DNA of 64,000 bases, from contig JAKZAN010000054.1 in assembly GCA_023053545.1 (NCBI GenBank), positions 310,001 to 374,000 of the forward strand, read 5' to 3'. The position numbers and the translations under genes were made by a program. This DNA is from Lepidurus packardi. Its lineage: Eukaryota > Arthropoda > Branchiopoda > Notostraca > Triopsidae. This document shows positions 43,326 to 51,997 of this stretch, piece after piece (the stretch's first letter is position 1; each line of letters starts with the position of its first letter). Under the pieces are notes generated by a model. The model searched no databases. It was given only the letters and a program-made list of their open reading frames with translations, and was not told where the DNA came from.

Positions 43326-44153
43326 ATGATTAATTTTAATGGAGATTTAATAGGTTCAGATTTAGAAGTAGCAACTCTTAACCGCGGCTTTTTGTATGGT
43401 GACGGCGTGTTTGAAACCGTAAAACTTATTGACGGTCAGGTGCTATTTGCGGAAGATCATTATTTTAGGTTGATGTCTGCAATGCGTATTATGCGTATGG
43501 AAATCCCAATGAATTTTACCTTAGAATTTTTTGAAAATGAACTTAAACGTACTGCAGAAGCAAATCAATGTATTGACGCGGCTAGGGTCCGACTAACAGT
43601 TTTCCGAAATGCTGGCGGTTTTTATCTGCCAACGGACCGGAATGTTTCTTATCTCGTTACGGCGGATGCAATGCTTCAGGCCAACTATATTTTTGATGAG
43701 ACAACTTGCGAAGTCGATTTGTTTAAAGATTTTTTTGTAGGTTCACATATACTTTCAAATCTTAAAACAACAAATCGAATCGTGAATGTTTTGGGCAGTA
43801 TTTTTGCACAGGAAAATGACTTGCAGGACTGCTTGCTCATCAACGAAAGGAAAAATGTCGTTGAAGCGTTGTCTGGCAATTTGTTTATGGTGAATGGAAA
43901 TATAGTCACAACGCCACCATTAGGAGAAGGTTGTTTGAATGGAATAATGCGTAAACAAGTTATTGCTCTAGCAAAAAAAATTGATGGTTTTGAAATTGTC
44001 GAAGCGCCAATTTCGCCGTTCGATTTGCAAAAGGCTGACGAATTATTTGTCACTAATGTGATAAGAGGCATAAAGCCTATTTCGAAGTACCGCAAAAAAG
44101 ATTATGGAAACCAAGTAAGCCGAAAATTGCACGAGCTTTTATCCGCAATTTAA
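43326..44153 (+). CDS. Aminotransferase class IV (branched-chain/D-amino-acid aminotransferase or ADC lyase-like)
   Basis: A 275-aa PLP enzyme of fold type IV. Seen: LNRGFLYGDGVFET, the probable PLP Lys in SNLKTTNRI, VEALSGNLFMVNG and TPPLGEGCLNGIMRK. The length and motif set fit 4-amino-4-deoxychorismate lyase (PabC) as well as IlvE-type enzymes, so the substrate is uncertain. It overlaps the convergent YqgE gene by four bases. Confidence 0.85.
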   Translation: MINFNGDLIGSDLEVATLNRGFLYGDGVFETVKLIDGQVLFAEDHYFRLMSAMRIMRMEIPMNFTLEFFENELKRTAEANQCIDAARVRLTVFRNAGGFYLPTDRNVSYLVTADAMLQANYIFDETTCEVDLFKDFFVGSHILSNLKTTNRIVNVLGSIFAQENDLQDCLLINERKNVVEALSGNLFMVNGNIVTTPPLGEGCLNGIMRKQVIALAKKIDGFEIVEAPISPFDLQKADELFVTNVIRGIKPISKYRKKDYGNQVSRKLHELLSAI

Positions 44154-44710
44154 TTCAGCAATGGATTTTCTGGTGCATTAGACCAAAGTGCATATTCGCC
44201 TCCGAGCTCTAATATTTTTTCTTTCCAGAAATCGGTTGCCGATTTGCCAATAATTTTCTTCTCATGCATATTTTTAGAAACAATCCAAGAATTGGCCTGC
44301 ATTTCTTCTTCCAACTGATTCGCATCCCAGCCAGTATAGCCTAAGAAAAATCGAATGTTGTCTTTTTTGATGACTTTTTGATTAATGAGTTGTCGGGTTA
44401 GCTCAAAATCGCCGCCCCAGAAAATGCCGCTGGATATTTCGATGCTTTCGGGAATCAATTCGGGAACGTTGTGAATAAAATATAAATTGTCCTGTTCGAC
44501 AGGTCCACCATTGTATATTCGAAATGAAGCCTCGACATCGGGAACTAAGTCGTTAATGGTGTAACGCAATGGTTTATTGATTATAAAACCCACTGATCCC
44601 TCATTGTTGTGATCTGCTAATAGGATTACAGATCTATTGAAGGATGCATCTCCAAGAATAGAAGGTTCTGCAATTAGCAGCTGGCCTTTTTTTAGTTTTT
44701 CTGAAATCAT
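44150..44710 (-). CDS. YqgE/AlgH family protein
   Basis: A 186-aa protein of the UPF0301 family: GQLLIAEPSILGDASFNRSV, LLADHNNEGSVGFIINKPL, YNGGPVEQDNLYFIHN and FFLGYTGWDANQLEEEM. Found across bacteria; the fold is known but the biochemical role is not. It lies downstream of HU with a terminator between them. Confidence 0.92.
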   Translation of the reverse strand: MISEKLKKGQLLIAEPSILGDASFNRSVILLADHNNEGSVGFIINKPLRYTINDLVPDVEASFRIYNGGPVEQDNLYFIHNVPELIPESIEISSGIFWGGDFELTRQLINQKVIKKDNIRFFLGYTGWDANQLEEEMQANSWIVSKNMHEKKIIGKSATDFWKEKILELGGEYALWSNAPENPLLN

Positions 44711-44780
44711 CGTGCAGCAATTTTCAACTAATTTACCTAAAAAACTGCATTAAACACAAAAAAAACGTAGAAAAATAACA

Positions 44781-44815
44781 AAAAAGAAGCCTTTCGTTAA
44801 GAAAGGCTTTTGTTA
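44781..44815 (-). terminator. Terminator after HU
   Basis: Stem AAGCCTTTC / GAAAGGCTT with loop GTTAA, and on the minus strand a T-run follows. Confidence 0.8.
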
Positions 44816-44832
44816 TTGCAACGGTAAATTTA

Positions 44833-45108
44833 TTATGAATTTACTGAACTATCTAATTCAGCTCCTCCTTTAAATTTCACTACGTTTTTAGCAGCAATTT
44901 TAATTGCTTTTCCAGTTTGTGGGTTTCTTCCGTCTCTTGCAGCTCTTGAAGATACAGACCAAGATCCGAATCCTACTAAAGAAACTCTTCCACCTTTTTT
45001 AAGTGTACCGCTAACGTTGTTTAAGAATGATTCTAAAGCCAACTTCGCTGCGCTTTTGCTAATTCCAGCATCAGCTGCCATTGCATCAATTAATTCTGAT
45101 TTGTTCAT
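44833..45108 (-). CDS. HU family DNA-binding protein
   Basis: A 91-aa nucleoid protein that bends DNA as a dimer. Seen: MNKSELIDAMAADAGISKSAAKLAL, FLNNVSGTLKKGGRVSLVGFGSW and the beta-arm RDGRNPQTGKAIKI with the DNA-intercalating Pro. Its own promoter is at 45154-45183. The element's integrase may need such a bending protein, but that is inference. Confidence 0.96.
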   Translation of the reverse strand: MNKSELIDAMAADAGISKSAAKLALESFLNNVSGTLKKGGRVSLVGFGSWSVSSRAARDGRNPQTGKAIKIAAKNVVKFKGGAELDSSVNS

Positions 45109-45153
45109 AATTGTTCTTGTTTTTATTGTTGGTTAAACATTTTGTTAATGTAA

Positions 45154-45183
45154 CAAATTTAATAGGATTACCTTACTATACAA
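45154..45183 (-). promoter_or_regulatory. HU gene promoter
   Basis: On the minus strand TTG (45183-45181), 19 bases, TAAATTTG (45161-45154), matching the Bacteroidota consensus; about 45 bases upstream of the ATG. Confidence 0.65.
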
Positions 45184-45259
45184 GGATTTATATCGTAATT
45201 TGGAAAAATTGTTAATAACTTAATTCATTTGTTGATAATGTACCCCCATTTATACGAAT

Positions 45260-46204
45260 TTAGTACACTTTCGCTACGTTAGTGAAGGTCATTCCGTTTA
45301 ATAATTGCCCAATTTCCATGCGCTTTTTCCCCGGAAATTGTATGGATTTAATAAAAAGGTATCCATCTGAGGTTGCTATCTTAATTTTTTTCTGCTCTAT
45401 TTCTATTAGTCCGATTGGATTTTCGTGCTTTTCTATCATAAAATCTACTTCGTAAATCTTAATCGTTTGTTCCACATTATTGTCTGCCAAATAACACCAT
45501 GCTGCCGGATAGGGTGATAAGCCTCTGATGTGGTTGTAAATTTCGGTAGTTGGCAATTGCCAATTGATTTTGCAATTATCGCGATTCAACTTAAACGCGG
45601 TTTTTTGATCTGTAACTGGTTGCTTTGTTGTTGTAACCTTGTTGGTCTGAATCAGTATTAAAGTTTCCAAAACTGTTTCAGCGCCCAATATCATTAAGCG
45701 GTCATGCAATTCGCCTGCGGTTTCGCTTGCAGCAATTGGCGTTTCTCTTTTATGGATTATTTCGCCGGTGTCAATTTTGTCGTCAATAAAAAAGGTTGTA
45801 ACTCCTGTCACTTTTTCACCATTAATAATGGCCCAATTAATGGGTGCTGCGCCGCGATAGTCGGGCAGTAATGACGCGTGCAAATTGAAGGTCCCGAGTG
45901 CAGGCATGCGCCACACAACTTCGGGCAACATTCTGAAAGCAACCACGATTTGGAGATTTGCATTGAGCTGCTTTAATGAGGCTAGGAATTGGTCGTCTTT
46001 TAGACTGATGGGCTGCAATAGCAAAAGATCGTGTGCTAATGCGTATTCTTTAACTGCAGAATATCGTATTTTTTGACCGCGACCAGCTGGCTTATCTGCA
46101 GCTGTAATAACGCCAACAACTTCATGTCCAGCTTTGATAATAGCATCTAAGATACCAACAGCAAAATCGGGCGTTCCCATAAAAACAATTCGTAGTGATT
46201 CCAT
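45260..46204 (-). CDS. fmt: Methionyl-tRNA formyltransferase
   Basis: A 314-aa enzyme that formylates initiator Met-tRNA with 10-formyl-THF. Seen: IVFMGTPDFAVGILDA, PAGRGQKIRYSAVKEYA, FNLHASLLPDYRGAAPINWA with the catalytic motif, and FIDDKIDTGEII; the C-terminal tRNA-binding beta domain follows. The start lies 2 bases after the recQ stop, indicating an operon. Confidence 0.96.
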   Translation of the reverse strand: MESLRIVFMGTPDFAVGILDAIIKAGHEVVGVITAADKPAGRGQKIRYSAVKEYALAHDLLLLQPISLKDDQFLASLKQLNANLQIVVAFRMLPEVVWRMPALGTFNLHASLLPDYRGAAPINWAIINGEKVTGVTTFFIDDKIDTGEIIHKRETPIAASETAGELHDRLMILGAETVLETLILIQTNKVTTTKQPVTDQKTAFKLNRDNCKINWQLPTTEIYNHIRGLSPYPAAWCYLADNNVEQTIKIYEVDFMIEKHENPIGLIEIEQKKIKIATSDGYLFIKSIQFPGKKRMEIGQLLNGMTFTNVAKVY

Positions 46205-46206
46205 GA

Positions 46207-48093
46207 CTAAAGTGTAAATTTATTGTTGGGTTTTAGTTTTATTAGTTCAAGCTCGAGCAGCTGCTTTAGCGCGAAGATAGTATCATTTTCTGGTATTCCT
46301 GTTTCCAATTGAATTGCCCTCGAATCAAAATCGCCTTTCAATAAAAGTGATAAAATGAGATCTTTAGGATTTTTGACTTCAATTTGTTTTTTCGACTTTA
46401 AACAATTGGAACAAATGCCACAGGGTTTGCTGGCTTGTTCTCCAAAATAGGATAAGATTAAATTGGAGTTGCAATTTGTTCTATTGTTTGAATATGCCAA
46501 TACCGCTTCTAATTGTTGTTTCTTTTGTTTATTTTGAACTTCTAAATATTTCGCGATCCTGCTAATGGTGTGGTCGTCTTCTCTAATCTCGTTAAAAATC
46601 AAAGTAGAATCAGTACTCTTTGCCACAAAATCTACTATTTTTAATTGGTGTAATCGCTCTAAAAGCGCTACGATCTCGGTTTCAGGTGCTTTCGATTTTT
46701 TTGCAATTGTGGTTAGATTGATGGCTATTCGATTTTCATGTATGCCAGGATAGGTGCGAACAAACGTAAGCAGTATCTCTTCGTCTTTGGGATGCAAACT
46801 CATATACCGCAGTAATTCGCGAGAAGATATTAGAAACTGCAATTGAATTTTTTGGCTGTATTCATGAGATAGTGTGATGACACCCTGCCTGTCCAGAAAT
46901 TGCAAACAATTGTGCGTTTTGAGTATGTTCAGGTTATATTTTGCACAGAAATTATTAAAGTCCAAGCGGTATTCTTCGCCCATTCCTTCGCCATATGGGA
47001 TTCTAAAATAGGAGCAAAGTTTAAGGTATACGGTTAATAGATCTGACCGATCTGCCGTTGCATTTGCCAGTTGCGCATTTGCCATTTGTGCATCGGATGG
47101 ACTCACTAATAAAATGGCAAATGCTTTTTCATTGTTTCGCCCAGCGCGTCCAGCTTCTTGATAGTAATTTTCGATATTTTCTGGCAGCTGTAAATGAATA
47201 ACAGTTTTCACATTTGCTTTGTCGATGCCCATGCCAAAAGCGTTGGTTGCCACCATAACCTGAACCTTGTCGTTCATCCAGGCGTCCATGTTCTGCTCCT
47301 TCTCGCGAGCTGGCAGTCCGCCATGATAGAAGGAGGCCGTAAACCCCATCGATTGTAGTTGCATAGTCGTATCATAACAAGATTTTCGACTTCTAACATA
47401 AATAATGGAAGATTGCGGATTTTTTGTTAGTATTTGCTGGACATAAAAAAGCTTGTCTTCCGCTTCAAAAACCATATAGGCTAAGTTTTCTCTAGCAAAT
47501 GATTTTGAGAATTCTTTTGGTTCTAGAAGGCCAAGTTGTTTGATTAAGTCGGTTTTAACATTCTTTGTTGCAGAAGCTGTAAGCGCTATAAAAGGTGTTT
47601 TTGGAAAGTACTCCTTTAATATATTAATTTTTAAATAAGCGGGTCGAAAGTCATGTCCCCATTGCGACACACAATGCGCTTCGTCTACCGCAATTAAATT
47701 GATAGGCAAGGTGCCAAGCTGAGAAACAAGCCAATCTTGCTGCAATCGTTCTGGGGAAAGGTATAAAAATTTATAGTTTCCAAATCGGCAATTATCCAGA
47801 AGCCTAACGGTTTCATCTACCGAAATACCACCGGTTAGGGCAATGGCCTTAATATTTCTTTGTTCCAAATTTTGTACTTGATCTTTCATCAATGCAACAA
47901 GTGGTGAAATCACGAGGCATATCCCTTCTTGGATCATAGCTGGAATCTGAAAGCAAATTGATTTTCCGCCACCTGTTGGCAATAGTGCTAAAGTGTCGTG
48001 TCCGGCCAAAACTGCATTTATGATAGATTCCTGTGGCTCCCGAAATTGTTCGTGGTGCCAATATTTTTTCAGGATGTCTAAAGGTTGTTGCAT
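46207..48093 (-). CDS. recQ: ATP-dependent DNA helicase RecQ-like
   Basis: A 628-aa 3'-5' helicase. Q-motif and Walker A are seen in LLPTGGGKSICFQIPAM, motif II in VDEAHCVSQWGHDFRP, then YYQEAGRAGRN and the RQC zinc cysteines in CNSNLILSYFGEQASKPCG and CSNC. There is a winged-helix region but no clear C-terminal HRDC domain, so it is of the shorter RecQ type. It heads the recQ-fmt operon. Confidence 0.94.
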   Translation of the reverse strand: MQQPLDILKKYWHHEQFREPQESIINAVLAGHDTLALLPTGGGKSICFQIPAMIQEGICLVISPLVALMKDQVQNLEQRNIKAIALTGGISVDETVRLLDNCRFGNYKFLYLSPERLQQDWLVSQLGTLPINLIAVDEAHCVSQWGHDFRPAYLKINILKEYFPKTPFIALTASATKNVKTDLIKQLGLLEPKEFSKSFARENLAYMVFEAEDKLFYVQQILTKNPQSSIIYVRSRKSCYDTTMQLQSMGFTASFYHGGLPAREKEQNMDAWMNDKVQVMVATNAFGMGIDKANVKTVIHLQLPENIENYYQEAGRAGRNNEKAFAILLVSPSDAQMANAQLANATADRSDLLTVYLKLCSYFRIPYGEGMGEEYRLDFNNFCAKYNLNILKTHNCLQFLDRQGVITLSHEYSQKIQLQFLISSRELLRYMSLHPKDEEILLTFVRTYPGIHENRIAINLTTIAKKSKAPETEIVALLERLHQLKIVDFVAKSTDSTLIFNEIREDDHTISRIAKYLEVQNKQKKQQLEAVLAYSNNRTNCNSNLILSYFGEQASKPCGICSNCLKSKKQIEVKNPKDLILSLLLKGDFDSRAIQLETGIPENDTIFALKQLLELELIKLKPNNKFTL

Positions 48094-48153
48094 ATATTAT
48101 AAAAGCCTAAGTACGGCATATTTTAGGCAACTTTATTATTTTCAATTAAATTT

Positions 48154-48705
48154 TTACTCTGCTTTTGCTGGTTGGAGGTGTTTCATAATGAAATTAATGC
48201 GAGAAAAAACAGAGCCTTTTGGCACTTCAATTAAATCATACCCATATTTCTGATACGTTTCTGTGAGGTGTTTGTTGATTAGTTTTGCTTGTTCAAAATT
48301 TTCATAGCGTTCTGCATCGCTCACATATATTTCCTCCCATGGCGGCAAAATAAATATTTTATGATACAGATGTTCCCGACAGGCTTCATCAAAAAATGCG
48401 GGATAATTATCGCCAATATAATGCATATAGGCCAAAACGTCTGGAATGCCTCGGTCTATAAATACATAAGGATACGGTTCAGCTGCTGCATTTTGATATT
48501 GTTTCTTTCGGCCTTCTAAAAGTAGTTCGCTGAACAGCAAAGGATTTTCTAAGAACAGCTGGTCAATGCCTTGTTTTTTTGCTGCTAAGGTCACTTCGCG
48601 CGAAATTTCAGGGTAGCAGCAATGACCTTGTTTGCGCAGTTCTTTAATTAAAGTAGTCTTTCCTGTTCCAGGACCGCCAATTATAACAACAATTTCCTTT
48701 TGCAT
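48154..48705 (-). CDS. AAA_28-type ATPase
   Basis: A 183-aa P-loop protein: VVIIGGPGTGKTTLIKEL, YPEISREVTLAAKKQG, YVFIDRGIPDVLAYMHYIG and a C-terminal kinase-like lid (AKLINKHLTETYQKYGYDLIEVP). Members of this family resemble nucleotide or small-molecule kinases; the substrate is not known. Divergently oriented to DUF493. Confidence 0.85.
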   Translation of the reverse strand: MQKEIVVIIGGPGTGKTTLIKELRKQGHCCYPEISREVTLAAKKQGIDQLFLENPLLFSELLLEGRKKQYQNAAAEPYPYVFIDRGIPDVLAYMHYIGDNYPAFFDEACREHLYHKIFILPPWEEIYVSDAERYENFEQAKLINKHLTETYQKYGYDLIEVPKGSVFSRINFIMKHLQPAKAE

Positions 48706-48841
48706 TAGTCAAAAATAAGCCGCAAATCTAAAGAAACTTAATCAATTCTATTACTTTTATTGGCCAGATTTATTAAACATTATCAATTGGAAAAATATAC
48801 TAAATCATCTTACATTACGCTTTAATGTAATTGCAATCGTG

Positions 48842-48849
48842 TATATTTG
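48842..48849 (+). promoter_or_regulatory. -7 box for the DUF493-DUF4290-murA operon
   Basis: TATATTTG ending 18 bases before the DUF493 ATG; a weak TTTA lies upstream at slightly short spacing. Confidence 0.5.
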
Positions 48850-48867
48850 CGATTATTTTATTTCATA

Positions 48868-49152
48868 ATGGACAAAAAGACTTCCGATTTTTTTGAGCGA
48901 TTAAAAACACAACTTGAAGACAGTAATTCTTGGCCTGCAATTTATCTTTTTAAATTTATCGTGCCAACGGACGATCTAAAAGTGCAATCAGTTGAAAATT
49001 CATTTGATGGCATGGGTGCAGTAATGCATACAAAGAAATCAAAGAACGGACAATATACTAGTGTTTCGGTTAATGTTCAAATGGAAAGTGCACAAGATAT
49101 TATCAACAAATACATTGAACTAGCTGCCATCGAAGGCATCATTTCGCTATAA
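48868..49152 (+). CDS. DUF493 family protein
   Basis: A 94-aa protein of the YbeD-like (DUF493) family: WPAIYLFKFIVPTDDLKV, ENSFDGMGAVMHTKKSKNG and YTSVSVNVQMESAQDIINKY. ATG 48868 is preferred over an upstream in-frame start because it follows the -7 box at a normal distance. Alpha/beta ferredoxin-like fold; proposed regulatory role in the family. Two bases separate it from the next gene. Confidence 0.85.
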   Translation: MDKKTSDFFERLKTQLEDSNSWPAIYLFKFIVPTDDLKVQSVENSFDGMGAVMHTKKSKNGQYTSVSVNVQMESAQDIINKYIELAAIEGIISL

Positions 49153-49154
49153 TT

Positions 49155-49880
49155 ATGGTTACACAATACAAAAAGGAAAACGCGAACGAAGTAGTGCACC
49201 ATTTGGAATACAATGCCGAGCGTTCACACCTTATAATTCCCGAATATGGCCGCCACTTGCAAAAACTAATCGATCAGGCAACAGCAGTTACTGACCGCGA
49301 TGAACGCAACAAAATGGCCAAATATATCATTCAGGTAATGGGTAGTTTGAACCCACATTTGCGTGATGTTCCCGATTTTCAGCATAAGCTTTGGGACCAA
49401 ATTTTTATCATGTCTGATTTTAGGTTAGATGTCGATTCTCCGTACCCAATTCCTTCACGAGAAGTCTTGCAACTGAGACCAGATACATTGGCTTATCCTC
49501 AAAATTTCCCGAAGTATAGGTACTACGGCAATAACATCAAATATATGATTGATGTGGCCAACAAATGGGAGGAAGGCGAAATGAAAAGCGCCCTTATTAA
49601 GGTGATTGCAAATCACATGAAAAAATCTTATTTGAGCTGGAATAAAGATACCGTGAAAGACGACGTTATTTTTGAACACCTTTTTGAACTCTCCGATGGA
49701 AAAATTAATTTGACAGGAAGTTCAGAGGAGCTAATCAATGTAACCGATTTATTGCGTACCAATAAGCGGGTCTCTAATAAAATAATGCCGGTTTCAAACC
49801 CTAAAATTAAAAGTACAAAAGCTGGAAAAATCAATCCGCACAAAAACAATAGAAAACCAGGAACCAATAACAATATCTAA
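49155..49880 (+). CDS. DUF4290 family protein
   Basis: A 241-aa cytosolic protein typical of Bacteroidota, located before murA as in many of their genomes. Seen: EYGRHLQKLIDQATAVTDRD, YIIQVMGSLNPHLRDVPDF, WDQIFIMSDFRLDVDSPYP and a basic C-terminal tail (KAGKINPHKNNRKPG). Function unknown; the position suggests a link to cell-envelope synthesis. Confidence 0.88.
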   Translation: MVTQYKKENANEVVHHLEYNAERSHLIIPEYGRHLQKLIDQATAVTDRDERNKMAKYIIQVMGSLNPHLRDVPDFQHKLWDQIFIMSDFRLDVDSPYPIPSREVLQLRPDTLAYPQNFPKYRYYGNNIKYMIDVANKWEEGEMKSALIKVIANHMKKSYLSWNKDTVKDDVIFEHLFELSDGKINLTGSSEELINVTDLLRTNKRVSNKIMPVSNPKIKSTKAGKINPHKNNRKPGTNNNI

Positions 49881-49888
49881 TCGCGAAA

Positions 49889-51196
49889 ATGGGTATATTT
49901 AAAATTGAAGGCGGACACCGTCTAAAAGGTGACATCACGCCTCAAGGGGCAAAAAACGAAGCGTTACAAATTTTATGTGCGGTTTTGCTGACCCCAGAAA
50001 AGGTGACAATTAATAATATTCCTGATATTATTGATGTTAACAAATTAGTTACGCTTTTGGGAAATCTAGGTGTAAAAATTCAACGACACGAAAAAGGTTC
50101 AATAACTTTTCAAGCTGATGAGGTGAACGTGGCGTACTTGGAAACCGAAGCATTCAAGAAAGAAGGTGGTAGTTTGCGTGGTTCAATTATGATCGTTGGT
50201 CCATTATTAGCCCGTTTCGGAAAGGGATATATCCCAAAACCAGGCGGTGACAAAATTGGACGAAGACGATTAGATACCCATTTTGAAGGTTTCATTAACC
50301 TAGGCGCAAAATTCAGGTACAATCGAGAAGATCATTTTTATGGCGTTGAGGCTACAAACGGCCTGACGGGTGCTTATATGCTTTTAGATGAAGCATCTGT
50401 GACTGGTACTGCAAATATTGTCATGGCGGCTGTTCTAGCGAAGGGAACAACTCAAATATATAATGCAGCTTGCGAACCATATTTGCAGCAGCTTTGTAAG
50501 ATGCTTAATTCCATGGGCGCAAAAATAACGGGCGTGGGATCCAATTTATTAACCATCGAAGGTGTTGAAAAATTGGGTGGATGTGAGCACAGAATATTGC
50601 CAGACATGATCGAAATTGGGTCATGGATCGGACTCGCAGCAATGACGCGTAGCGAAATTACCATCAAAAATGTAAGCTGGGATAATTTGGGCGTAATTCC
50701 TTCTGTTTTCAGAAAATTGGGAATTACATTAGAGCGCCGAGGCGATGATATTTTTATTCCAACACACGAAAATTACGAAGTTAAAACGGATATTGACGGT
50801 TCAATTTTAAATATTTCTGATGCACCATGGCCTGGGTTTACGCCAGATTTGTTGAGTATCATTTTGGTTACGGCAACGCAGGCAAAAGGAGATGTTCTTA
50901 TTCACCAAAAAATGTTTGAAAGCAGACTGTTTTTTGTGGATAAATTGATAGATATGGGCGCAAAAATTATTCTTTGCGATCCACATAGGGCTGTAGTGAT
51001 TGGACATGACTTCAAATCACAATTGAAAGCAACCGTAATGTCCTCACCAGATATTCGCGCCGGAATTTCATTGCTAATTGCAGCACTTTCAGCAAAAGGA
51101 ACCAGCACAATTCAAAACATAGATCAAATTGATCGCGGGTACGAAAACATCGATGAGCGTCTGCGCGCAATTGGTGCTAAAATTACCCGAGAGTAA
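49889..51196 (+). CDS. murA: UDP-N-acetylglucosamine 1-carboxyvinyltransferase (Cys-to-Asp active site)
   Basis: A 435-aa enzyme for the first committed step of peptidoglycan synthesis, adding enolpyruvate from PEP to UDP-GlcNAc. Seen: GAKNEALQILCAVLL, GSIMIVGPLLARFG and PDMIEIGSWIGLAAMT. The active-site loop, usually PGGC-x-IG, reads IPKPGGDKIGRRRLDTHF, so the catalytic/fosfomycin-target Cys is Asp at residue 121. Enzymes with Asp here are active but insensitive to fosfomycin. It is followed by a terminator. Confidence 0.96.
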   Translation: MGIFKIEGGHRLKGDITPQGAKNEALQILCAVLLTPEKVTINNIPDIIDVNKLVTLLGNLGVKIQRHEKGSITFQADEVNVAYLETEAFKKEGGSLRGSIMIVGPLLARFGKGYIPKPGGDKIGRRRLDTHFEGFINLGAKFRYNREDHFYGVEATNGLTGAYMLLDEASVTGTANIVMAAVLAKGTTQIYNAACEPYLQQLCKMLNSMGAKITGVGSNLLTIEGVEKLGGCEHRILPDMIEIGSWIGLAAMTRSEITIKNVSWDNLGVIPSVFRKLGITLERRGDDIFIPTHENYEVKTDIDGSILNISDAPWPGFTPDLLSIILVTATQAKGDVLIHQKMFESRLFFVDKLIDMGAKIILCDPHRAVVIGHDFKSQLKATVMSSPDIRAGISLLIAALSAKGTSTIQNIDQIDRGYENIDERLRAIGAKITRE

Positions 51197-51203
51197 ACAT
51201 TTC

Positions 51204-51230
51204 AAACCCGCTTTAGGCGGGTTTTATTTT
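51204..51230 (+). terminator. murA terminator
   Basis: AAACCCGC / GCGGGTTT stem with loop TTTAG followed by TTTATTTT. It ends four bases before the ATG of the next gene. Confidence 0.75.
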
Positions 51231-51233
51231 GAT

Positions 51234-51995
51234 ATGGAATTATATATAATTGTATTGCTTTGCCTTGCCGCTTTTCTTGCAGGTTTTGTAGATGCTATAA
51301 TTGGTGGAGGAGGCCTCATTCAAACTCCGGTTGCATTAATTTTAATGCCTCAGTATGCAGTAGCTACGCTAGTGGGTTCTCTGAAAGTACCAGCTTTTTC
51401 TGGTACAAGTTTTGCCGCTTTTCAATATGTCAAAAAAGTAAATTTGAACGTTAAACTGTTGGCAATTATGACGCCAATCGCTTTTTTGGCTGCATTTTCA
51501 GGCTCATTACTGATGACAATGGTGAACAATTCGTTTATGAAACCGCTTCTTTTAGTTGTGCTTTCGGTAATTGCGGTTTATACTTTTTCGAAAAAGAATT
51601 TTGGACAACAAACCATCAATTGGAATAAAAAATATAGCATCTTCAGTGCCATTGCGATAAGCTTATGCATTGGTTTCTATGATGGATTTATTGGCCCCGG
51701 AACTGGTAGCTTTCTGGTTTTAGCGTTTATTTCCTTTATGGGGGTCGACTTTCTCAATGCGTCTGCAAATGCAAAATTAATTAACCTTGCAACTAATTTT
51801 GGGTCAATTTGCTTGTTTGCTATCAAAGGAAACATAATTTGGGCAATCGCACTTCCCATGGCAGTTTGCAATGCATTAGGAGGCCGGCTGGGCGCAAAAT
51901 ATGCAATCAAGAAAGGAAACAGCTTCATCAGAATTTTTTTCCTAATTGTCGTGGTTTGCACCTTACTGCGGCTGGCTTATGACGTCTTCAAATAA
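51234..51995 (+). CDS. TauE/SafE family membrane permease
   Basis: A 253-aa integral membrane protein with about eight helices. Seen: LAAFLAGFVDAIIGGGGLIQTP (the signature of the family), ATLVGSLKVPAFSGTSFAAF, FYDGFIGPGTGSFLVLAFI (second half repeat) and LGGRLGAKYAIKKG. ATG 51234 is preferred because it starts the first helix; an upstream in-frame start would lie inside murA. Family members move sulfite, sulfoacetate or other organic acids; substrate unknown. Confidence 0.88.
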   Translation: MELYIIVLLCLAAFLAGFVDAIIGGGGLIQTPVALILMPQYAVATLVGSLKVPAFSGTSFAAFQYVKKVNLNVKLLAIMTPIAFLAAFSGSLLMTMVNNSFMKPLLLVVLSVIAVYTFSKKNFGQQTINWNKKYSIFSAIAISLCIGFYDGFIGPGTGSFLVLAFISFMGVDFLNASANAKLINLATNFGSICLFAIKGNIIWAIALPMAVCNALGGRLGAKYAIKKGNSFIRIFFLIVVVCTLLRLAYDVFK

Positions 51996-51997
51996 TC

